Of a DNA stretch of 64,000 bases, positions 55,536 through 64,000 are shown piece by piece. Both the position numbers and the translations under genes were made by a program. Source of the DNA: Clavelina lepadiformis (Eukaryota; Chordata; Ascidiacea; Aplousobranchia; Clavelinidae). A model generated the notes under the pieces. The model saw nothing but the letters and a program-made list of their open reading frames with translations, did no database searches and was not told the DNA's origin. The stretch spans positions 22,134,001 to 22,198,000 of the forward strand of contig NC_135242.1 in the NCBI RefSeq assembly GCF_947623445.1. The letters run 5' to 3'. Within the stretch, counting starts at the first letter, position 1, and every line of letters starts with the position of its first letter.

Positions 55536-56389
55536 AAAATCGAGTTGTACGAATTTATTAATAAACTTATGCATGCTTACCTTATTTTATTGGAATTGAT
55601 ACGCGAAACTCAAACGACGAAGTCTGGCTTCCGATTAAAGTTTGTAAACTTTCCTAACTTACCAAATGACGTTTTAAAGTCATACATTGCGATGACAAAT
55701 TCAACGTGGCTTAGTGGCTGAAGCACCCGATAAGAACCAAAAAAGAACAGGACACATGCTATTACTGTTTCGGTTAAAATATGCTGGTAACAATTTATCA
55801 ATGTGCTTTTGTAGTATCGAGTGACACGACTGTCATTAAGAATATTTACGTATATTCTAGCGTTTGCTTTCTTTTGTTTGTTCTACCTAGATACTGACTC
55901 TCAACATTTGAATGGAAAATCTCAACGCTTTTGAAGCCCAGAGTTAATTCGGCGGCAAGGGATGAAGTTATAATGTGTCGATAAACTTTAGAATGAACAA
56001 TGAACGTGGGCTGTGAAACAAACAATGCACACAAGTCTTTTTTATCTTTTTAATCGCCTATAGCCCTATATAGTTTGTTAAGTAAACTCACTTTAACAGA
56101 AATCTATCCGGCCATTGCGTAGCAATATTAAATAGTTATATTTGAAGAACAATCAATATCTCAATAAATATCACGAACAAGTACAATATGCTGCTTTTTA
56201 AACACATTTCGAGAGAAGAGTTAGATTCGCTTCACAGTTTATAGAAAAACGATTTCCATCATCATACACCGGGCACCGGCACACACAAAATCTGTTTTAA
56301 TGCGATGGGTTTATGGTATTACCCTGCTGTTCAAGCAACCCGATGTCGAAATTTTATAAACAATTTGATGATATCAAGTTCTGTGGTTT
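55536..56389. other. Unit 2 spacer, no gene recognised
   Basis: Twin of 43456-44299; nothing further seen. Confidence 0.45.
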
Positions 56390-58258
56390 CTAATTTGCCG
56401 GAGAGGCTCGGTCATAATCAAATAAAACAAAGTCTTTCTTATACACACTATATAACTTATTAGTCAATTCTTTGGGGGTTTGCTCATAAAATTTCTTCAC
56501 CTTGTCGGTCCGGGCACTGTACCGGGCCGGAGGGAAAAATATTTTTCGATGCTCTTCAGAAATGTTGAGATAATTTTGTAAAAACTCAATATCTTCTTGC
56601 ATCGTTTCAAACTTAATGATGTAGTCGTAGTGGACCTTGCAAGGGTTGCAAAGTGCGTGGTAGAAAGTGAAGTGCGGGTTATCTTCGCCGCCATCTGTGT
56701 CAATCAAATAATTCAAGAAATCCTCGAAAGTTGCCGTACCGTTATCAGCCCTGGTACGAGATTCAACGTCGTGACGTAAATGTCTGTACTTTTGGTTAAT
56801 TTTTCGCGACGTAGGTTCGTAAAAATAGTTGAAACCCGGCGCACCTGGGACCAGTTTGTCAACGTAGGCAGATACAATCCGATCAAATGGATTCCGAACC
56901 ATTATAACCTAAAAATTCAAAATACTATTAATTTGTTTTAAAGCGACTGTCGTACAAGCTGTATAATTACCAGTTCACGCACAGTTCATCTTCAGGTATT
57001 AGCTTGTTAAATCACATATTAAGACATTTTGCTTGCTATAGTCATAAGTGTTGTATAGCCTAATTAAGCTCAGTTGTTGAATGTGAAATCATGTTGTTGG
57101 TTTAGGTGAAAATCAACAACAAACTTTTACTTTGAACGCGTTCTTCCAGATTTTTCTCTGCTCGCTTTTATTCTGCATTGGCCACAAACTCAATTGCTCC
57201 GAAGCAATTTGCAAAACTTTTTCACCACGCATTTTTTCATCAATGAAATACTCTTCCATCGTGTAGAAGCCTTCTGTGATAAGCAGCAATTTCAACCAGG
57301 CGCCGCTGCCACATTTTTGAATCTCACAAACTGCAAACTACAAACGAAACGTTTTTAGGGACGGAGCAATGTGCTAAGCTCTAAGATTGAGTAATAATTT
57401 CCCCATTGTAATATATTGTTAGACTTATAACACAATATATCATTGGTATAAGCCTGCATATTTCTCCTGATAGATACAAGATGGATTCAAAATGTTTCGG
57501 GTAGACATATTTTGAAAATATAACAAGGTCATGTTTAAGCTGCTTGTTCAAACAGGAAGCTACGATACCAAGTGCACTGTTAGCTTTTTGGGATGCTGAA
57601 TAGAGTAATGGATAAATTTGTTTGTTTCATTATTCTTTGCAGATTTTGGCCTTTTATCTTAATGATCTCTTTGGGTTATTGAGAATACATTACAAGAGAT
57701 CTGTAACAAAAAAGTAGCCTTGCAATTTAAGTTAATCTTTTTGCTATAAAATTATTTATTAAGTGTTATATGCCTAGTAAATATATTGGTGTATACTATT
57801 TCGTTCCAAATATTCATTTCTAACAATTTTTGCTGAATAGAAACGAAAACGTAATAATATTTAAACTATTTCTCATGTATTACTTATTATCCTCCATTGC
57901 TTTTATTGCATTGATTTTAGTTACAATAATAATTGTCTGTGGTCATCGTTGGTTTTACCGTTAAACAGAATGACCGAGGCTACAACTATACCATTATGCG
58001 TCTTACCTTATATGTTTTTGAATACATATTTTGTTTGTTCAAGTAGGATTCGTTGAAAATACTTTCCTCATTTTCGAAGCTCCTGCAAGCAGCCTTGAGA
58101 TTGATCTGACGTATTTCCTGGACTGAGCGAGATGCTGCTGGCAAGTACTTCAGTTGCTTGTATTCGGGTACAAAATTAGTTGTGAAGTGAAGTACTTGAT
58201 AGAGGATGTGCAAAATACAACCTACGACTATAGTTCCGAGCAAAGCCTGCTTTTTCAT
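56390..58258 (-). CDS. Carbohydrate sulfotransferase, copy S4
   Basis: Minus-strand exons 58258-58007, 57337-57131 and 56908-56390 give 325 residues. It is the unit 2 twin of S2. In exon 3 only a few residues differ (FETMQED for FETLQED, ISEEHRK for ISQEHRK, DRASPAN for DRAFPAN). Cofactor loops QKCGSGAWLK and VRNPFDRIVSAY are unchanged and splice sites are kept, so it should be active. A hAT element sits about 245 bp upstream of its ATG and may have cut into its promoter. Confidence 0.93.
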
Positions 58259-58503
58259 TTCACTTTTTTTCAGAAAGATTTTTTGTGTGCATCAACTTTG
58301 ACAACTCTCCTGCTGGGCTAAATCACAGCAAGTTTTGTTTGCGACAGATCGTTGTGAAGACCAAGCCTGTTACTTAAAAATGCCTAGCCTATAGTTTATG
58401 CTTTATAACTTGCCCTATGTAGTTTTCAAGCTGATGAATCAAAATGAAAATCTTAAGCTGTTTTCAAGGCATAAATCCTCGTGACCAACTAAATTACTAA
58501 AGC

Positions 58504-59412
58504 AAGGGTCTCAAACTCAAATTGCTCTGGGAGCCAAATGAGGACGTGTAAAATGCCCAAGGGCCGCAATTCACAATGAAATGTCAACCAACAAGAACAC
58601 AATAAAAGATAAAAACAAGTAGGCTGATGATTTAAGCTAGTTATTTTTTGTTCTGGTTACTTAACTGGCAGCGTTTTTCATGGACAAGGATATCGATATT
58701 GGGCTTCAACCAGTCAGCAGAAACCAATCTCAGATTTGCGTGCAGATGTTCATCAGTGATACGTGACCTTAGCACAGTCTTGTTAATCTTCATCGATGAA
58801 AAAAATTGCTCACATACATATGTGCTTCCAAACATTGCAATTATTCTTGCAGCAGCAGAGAGTAACTTCGGAAACCTTTATCGCGGTGCATTGTTTCGAA
58901 GTGCCGATGCATGTTATAGGCCTACTCCTTCATAACAGCTATCTTTTGCTGGCAAATAAGGCAATGACTAGTATCTCTGACCGCGATGATAAAATATAAC
59001 TCCTCCCACTTATCTTGAAAAACTCTCCTTTCGTCTGTGATTTTTCTTTTTTTCAAAGTAGAAGACATGTGTAATTTAGCTTTTTAAACTATAGCAATTT
59101 ATTCAATACTAGGCTAGCCTACACCTCGACAATCAATTTGAACATTATGACCAATTCCACTAACACCTGACTGGCGCAATTTCCAACGTTATTGTGACAA
59201 CTGTACAGAAGTGAATAGGCAATGTGACGTAATACCAGATCTTTCACCGCATAAATGGTAGAGTTTGAAAGTGATGTGATAGTAAAGTTTAATCAACTTT
59301 AATAAGTAGTTTCAAATCTTTGGAGCAATTTTAGAATGAATTTTAACTTTTCAAATCTGAATTGTCAAATACTTGAAAATCCAGTACGCGGCCCGCGTGT
59401 TTGAGACCCTTG
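58504..59412 (-). mobile_element. hAT element with partial transposase
   Basis: A 909-bp element with terminal inverted repeat CAAGGGTCTCAAAC...GTTTGAGACCCTTG and 8-bp target duplication TACTAAAG/AACTAAAG (58496-58503, 59413-59420; one difference). The corresponding place in unit 1 (near 46400) is empty. It retains only the 3' end of a transposase gene at its left side, so it is an internally deleted, non-autonomous copy. Confidence 0.87.
58641..58835 (-). pseudogene. hAT transposase C-terminal fragment
   Basis: Minus-strand frame reading FGSTYVCEQFFSSMKINK, RSRITDEHLHANLRL and LKPNIDILVHEKRCQLS. This is the hAT dimerisation region (C.Q.FS.M...K...RS.LTDEHL...LR) of GTF2IRD2/ZBED-like transposases. 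The DDE core and BED finger are absent. Confidence 0.85.
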
Positions 59413-59423
59413 AACTAAAGTAA

Positions 59424-59940
59424 GTCCGCGAAGCCTTGACGTTATAATAAGGATTTAGGTTTCACATAGCCAATAACGTCGCTTTTGTTGACAATGCCTA
59501 AACAAATTGAAAAGCGCATTTCTTTAGAGAAGGAATTCAAAGCAAATAACTATCTATGTAATACCTGCAAAAATAATTTTTCCTCCAAATCTCTGCCTAA
59601 CAATAGTTTTCTATTTTGTAACATTAGTCTCCAAAGGCGATAGACTCCCATACAATTAGTGACTGTATAGTTTGGTCATAGTACTAACATAGATTTGCAG
59701 AAAACTAGCTTTCAAATACGATAATTTGCCATGCCCATAAGCTTCTTTTTGGTTTGATGGAAGAGAACCAAGAAAGGCGTCTTGAACAATGGCGCTTGCC
59801 TACTCTGTTTGAGAAACAATATTTATGTTCATGACGTGTCAGTTGTCGGAGGTTTTCGCCTTATCATCGTTGCTACGCGCAATTGCCTTTGTACGACTTA
59901 TCAAGACGCAGTTTAGGTTTTGGCTATACTGGCCAACTAA
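59424..59940. repeat. Third partial start of the tandem unit
   Basis: It matches 46408-46930 closely (GTCCGCGAAGCCTTGACGTT onward) but stops near GGCCAACTAAACT, just before the S(+) promoter module. No third S(+)/A(-) copy follows in this window. Confidence 0.85.
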
Positions 59941-60686
59941 ACTGGTTTCACTTTGGCAAATCAAGAGTATTAAAGCGTATTGATAACATAGTAGGAACGA
60001 ATCTGATAGTAAAATAAATTGCTTATAAGAAGTGTAAACAAACTTACAATACCTCTAGATTGGATTACCACAGAGATACTCGCTATAGTGGATATAACGG
60101 TTGTTTGACTTGAACCAACGAGCCGGCACAGAACAAATTTTACTTTTATTGCAGTGCAATGAAGCTGAACTTTGTCATTGCTTCTGTGGTTTTTCAGTGA
60201 AACAAAATTGTAACAGAAGTTCAACTCACAGCCTGCAGCCTATTAAATTATCGCTGTAGCTGTATTTAGCCTGACAACTTGTGTTAATTTCATTACAAGT
60301 CAATTACTAATTTCATATTAAAATTTTCGACATTCAAAAAATTCAGAAGGTAAATAATAGACCACATATAAAGCTTAGATACACTATTAATATTGAATAA
60401 ATTCTAGATGAGTCAGTAAGATTTTTATGTGAAAATACATATTTGGCGAGAAAAGACATCATCATGGCGAGAAGCGACTTCCTAGGACCCAGGTAAAGGC
60501 AAAATCAACGCAAACCTAAAACACAAATTAGGCAAACCGGATAAAAATGGAAACACAATGGAAAATAACTTATTCACTGATAATGGGAGGTATTCTTCTC
60601 CAACTATAGAAATAAACTTCCAGTTCAACCTAGAAGAAAATCACGTGAACAATGTTGGCACCGCACATTTTCAAATCTGTCCATAT
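59941..60686. other. Intergenic, no gene recognised
   Basis: AT-rich sequence between the tandem units and S5, with no supported feature. Confidence 0.45.
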
Positions 60687-62885
60687 CTAGTTTAAGTAGT
60701 ACGGTCGGTCGTAATCAAATAGCACAAAATCTTTCTTGTACGCATTGTACAAGTTCAGGACCAAATTTCTAGGAATTTTCTCGAAGTATTGATCAACTTT
60801 ATTCGGCTGTGATCTGTATTGCATTTGAGGAAAAAATATTTTTCTGCGTTCTTCAGAAATATTAAGATAGTTGCTTAAAAACTCGATGCCATCTCGCATT
60901 GTTTCAAATTTGATGATGTAGTCGTAGTGGGACTGACAAGGGCGGCAAAGTTCGTTGTAGAATTGCCAATGTATTTCTCTGGGTCCTTTGATATCGACTA
61001 GAAAATTGACAAAATCTTCGAACGTTGCCACATCGTCATCGGCTTCGTTACGGTCTTGAATGTCGTGACGTAGGTGCTTGTACTGTTCTTTGATTCTTCG
61101 CGACATGGGTGCGTAAACTTGGTTGAACCCAGCACCGGCTGGTGTAAGTTTGCTGACGTAGGCAGAGACTATGCGGTCAAATGGATTCCGAACCGTTATA
61201 ACCTGCAATTGCGTTTATTGTTTTAAAAATGTTGCTGATGTGAAAAGTTTTGCTATAAGTATCATCGATCCCCACTGAGCACTGATATTTCTTTGGCAGA
61301 CTTAAGTTTTTATTGCATAAACATTGATTCGATTTCAGACTTTGATCGAATTCAAAGCTTGAACCACAAGCTGTTTCCGGGGTTACCAGTTGTATTTAAT
61401 ACATTTCTAATCGGTGATTTGTCAATTCAACTTACTGGCGACTAAACCTAGGACACTACAATTGCAGATGTTGGTTGAGTGTTCCTGGGTTTAATCGTCC
61501 GTAGGTTGAACCGACTTTATGTTGAAATTCTCATCCTGTATATACAATAATTGCTATGTATACGAGTTTATAATTTATTCAGGATTACTTTAAATAATTT
61601 GTCCCAAAATTCTTTCTTGTCTGCCAAATTTTGTATTGAAGAAAATCTCAGCTTTTTCATGCCGAGTTGTATCACGCGTGATCCGGTATTTTCCCGTGAA
61701 TAAAGTAATCTTCCACCTCAAAGAATCCTTCCATAACGAGTAAAGTCTGCAGCCAGCTGGTGCTTCCGCATTTGTAAATATGAAAAACAGACAACTGAAA
61801 TAAGTTCATATTCGATTAAATGAAGCTAAAGGATGGCAGCCAAGGTTTATAGACTTGTGGAAGTGAAAGCCACAGCAACATCCCTAACCCTAAAGTCACT
61901 GAAGCAATTTGATTATTTCATTGATACATTTATTTAATTTATAATACGCTGTCGGTTTTGAATAATTGCGATTAATTAGCAGTCAGTTGTTTGTAGCCCA
62001 TGCTTGCAACCACGTTTATTTTGAAGTTTTAGTATATTTTGCAAAAGTCGAGGGTCAAATTTCTGTTGGAATTCTCATATCGTGTTCCCGGGGAGGTGGG
62101 AACAACACGAAAGGCGGTAGGACAGCGTTTAATTACTCGGTTAAAAGTTTACTTTTTGCGCCGCAGACTGCATGTTGACTACAATAGTTTTCGAAATTTA
62201 CGATTGCGCATTGCTAAATTGGTCTTGGTTCATTAGTGAATTTATATGTGTACTGTATGGGCCTATCCTGGAGTACTGTACCAGTTGTATCCAAATTGAC
62301 TGAGCATTTTTCATATCTTCGTTAAGGTTGTATAGTGCGTAAATGTATCTATACTCAACAGTTCCTACCATATATGTGCAACCACACCCTAAATTTAATT
62401 TACTTTAAATCTTGCTTTTTACGTATCGTTTACTACATATACGGCTTGCCGATTTTACGGTATGTTGCGGTGGTTGGGTTCAGATCACATTTTACTTGAG
62501 ACACCGCTGCAACCAATTATGACGTCACACGAATGTTTGAAAATTAAGGTTTTTAAGATTTAACTCTTTTCTGTAGGTTAGTAAGAACACATTACGAAAA
62601 AAGTGCCGTTTTTTTTCCAAACACCTCATATCGTTTTGAGTACATGTTTCTCTGGTGGATGTAGGATTTTCCCATAAAGCTTTCCTCATCTTCCATGCTT
62701 CTGCAGGCAGTCCGCAAATTTCGCAGGCGCTGCTTCTGGACTGAATAATACGACGAGAACCCGGGCATATTTTTTACTTCATCGTCGGAACATTGTCGTG
62801 ACGAGGTAGGAGAATAATAATGTTTATAAAGTACAACTAACATGCAGCCGAAGAGAAAAACTTTGGTCAACAACACCCTTTTCAT
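60687..62885 (-). pseudogene. Carbohydrate sulfotransferase S5, frameshifted
   Basis: Minus-strand exons 62885-62625, 61794-61589 and 61202-60687. Exons 1 (87 codons; anchor LLTKVFLFGCMLVVLY) and 3 (172 codons with stop; VRNPFDRIVSAYVSKL, PCQSHYDYIIKFETM) are open and in the usual phases. Exon 2 begins well (YKCGSTSWLQTLLVMEGFF) but is 206 nt where all other copies have 207. The missing base lies between GKIPDHA and the point where IQLGMKKL is read in another frame, and stops follow at once. Either a pseudogene or an assembly base error; the otherwise clean exons favour a recent loss or an error. The sequence is a third S subtype, more distant from S1-S4. A longer upstream frame exists, but the Met at 62885 fits the family. 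Confidence 0.8.
61795..62624 (-). other. Intron 1 of S5
   Basis: About 830 bp with no separate feature; short plus-strand frames here (61966-62236) have no motifs. Confidence 0.6.
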
Positions 62886-63536
62886 GACCCTTGATACAGT
62901 ATTTAACAAACGAAAAGATTGATTACGTTTTGCTTGAAAGAAAGCAGTACAATTTAGACTTGATGCCCGACTTATGTTTATGAATTCATTAAGTTTTTTT
63001 GGATACTGCAGCGCGTTATGGAGTAACCAATGGCCAGGTTGTGACTTTGCCTGTAGCCTACAGCTGTTCATCGAAAAATAAGAAATAAATCTCAAGTGAA
63101 CTTAAGCAGAGAACGTGGCATAAAAGCGAAATTGAGATTGTGCTAAACTAACATCAGCTTTTCCTCTGCTAAAATACCTTTAAACTTAGCATGTCGCCTT
63201 CCGTATACAGCACTATAGCTGCATTTTATATGAGCTTGGTACTTAAAACATGAACCCTTGCTTTTACAATCACGCTTAATAAGAATATGTACGTCATGAA
63301 TGTTAAAAATAAAATCTAATGAACCTCAAAAAATAATCCAGTGCAATCTAATCTCGTACTAGCAGGTAATAATGTCTACAAGTAAAAGCTCTTGGACTGA
63401 AAGAAACCCGTAAATCATACTGATCACATGTTATAGCATTTGAATGATTGCAACGTACTTGGTCTATTCCTATGTAACAATAGTGTGGACGTCAAAGCAA
63501 GCTTCCTGTATCTTGTCTTTTGACTTCCTTGTAGTT
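62886..63536. other. Intergenic between S5 and the S6 relic
   Basis: No gene recognised. The left end should hold the former promoter of S5. Confidence 0.45.
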
Positions 63537-63782
63537 TTACATAATAGTTCCACACCGAGCAATGCTTAACGGCAACGCATGAGATGTGCATTCGTGCAAT
63601 AACTTTTCACAATTCTTCTCTAAGGCAGGTGTCGAACCCGAATATGTCGGCGGGTCATAATCGAAAAAAACAACCGTCTTTGTTACTTTGTACAACTTCA
63701 AAGCCAGTTCCTCAGGTATTCGAGATCGATGCTGCATCAGTACCGGTATGTGTATATCTAACGTCTTTTGTAGGAACTGCAT
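63537..63782 (-). pseudogene. Sulfotransferase relic S6
   Basis: The minus-strand frame reads RIPEELALKLYKVTKTVVFF and FDYDPPTYSG, which matches the C-terminal end of the S genes (IPKDLALKLYEVYKTDFVLF, then NYDRPDYLN). The cofactor loops are absent from this frame, and the part before it appears internally deleted. DNA of the same type recurs on the plus strand at 41955 and 53130, so this is the best-kept member of a decayed subfamily. Confidence 0.7.
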
Positions 63783-64000
63783 AGATCCTTAGAAGAAGGG
63801 TTTTAAACAGAAAGCTCTATGAATCGCTCAAGACATCTGACTGGGCTCACCTTTGCCACCAGATCTCTTGCACGAAGATCCGAAAATTTTCTGGTGAAGC
63901 AAAAATTGTCTTTAGAGCTTTCAAAGATTATCACTGCGTATAGTAACTGTTTTCCAAGCACTTTTGCTATTTCTACAGGAACCAACTGAGAAATGTGTAA
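63783..64000 (-). other. Window edge, unassigned
   Basis: A minus-strand frame of 60 codons (63803-63985) ends in a GTGAGC donor-like signal and could belong to S6, but it shows no sulfotransferase motif. Confidence 0.25.

Larger units (their letters stand above)
46408..59423. repeat. Tandem duplication, unit 2
   Basis: Second copy of the S(+), A(-), relics, S(-) unit. It is longer than unit 1 because of MULE 2 (889 bp) and a 909-bp hAT element, and it includes 200 N. Confidence 0.9.

Noticed and set aside
58648-58935. 95-codon plus-strand frame inside the hAT element
   Set aside because: The opposite strand carries the clear hAT transposase end; this is its shadow.
62886-63095. N-terminal extension of S5 exon 1
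   Set aside because: The added residues have no counterpart in the other S genes, and the membrane anchor directly follows the Met at 62885.

Overview
The window looks like nuclear DNA of an animal, most likely an invertebrate deuterostome such as an ascidian. This rests on AT-rich intergenic DNA, genes with short GT-AG introns of roughly 80-600 bp, and clear animal orthologues (AGL, TMBIM4, MORN5, Golgi-type carbohydrate sulfotransferases). The species cannot be named from the sequence alone. One run of 200 N marks an assembly gap.

Region 1 (1-11050) is a head-to-tail array of 49 genes for tRNA-Ile(UAU), all on the minus strand, about 224 bp apart. Each has the same kind of 16-nt intron after the anticodon. 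The array runs off the left edge of the window. Shared variants show it grew by copying blocks of several units.

Region 2 (11050-17580) has no secure gene. It holds two short hAT-type elements with long-range terminal repeats, two foldback elements and smaller repeats. Region 3 (17587-25492) holds two plus-strand housekeeping genes: AGL, the glycogen debranching enzyme, in one uninterrupted 1517-codon frame, and TMBIM4, a Golgi/ER Bax-inhibitor-family channel, in five exons. About 3 kb without a recognisable gene follows.

Region 4 (28440-64000) is a duplicated gene cluster built from two gene families. Family A is an unrecognised coiled-coil protein of 518-523 aa in seven exons, with one plus-strand copy (28.8-31.2 kb) and two minus-strand copies (38.2-40.6 and 49.4-51.8 kb). 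Family S is a type II membrane carbohydrate sulfotransferase in three exons, with two plus-strand copies (34.7-37.6 and 47.1-48.8 kb), three minus-strand copies (44.3-46.2, 56.4-58.3 and 60.7-62.9 kb) and several relics. A single MORN5 gene (minus, 31.6-33.5 kb) sits between the first A and first S. The first two A copies form a 3-kb inverted repeat around MORN5 and S1. A 12-13 kb unit (S plus, A minus, relics, S minus) is then repeated in tandem at 34146-46407 and 46408-59423. After the duplication, one Mutator-like element entered unit 1, and a different Mutator-like element and a hAT element entered unit 2; the sister unit keeps each empty site. One S copy has lost its ATG, and another has a one-base deletion in exon 2.

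All exon boundaries were drawn by hand from splice signals, reading frame and comparison of duplicate copies. Family assignments come from remembered motifs, not searches.
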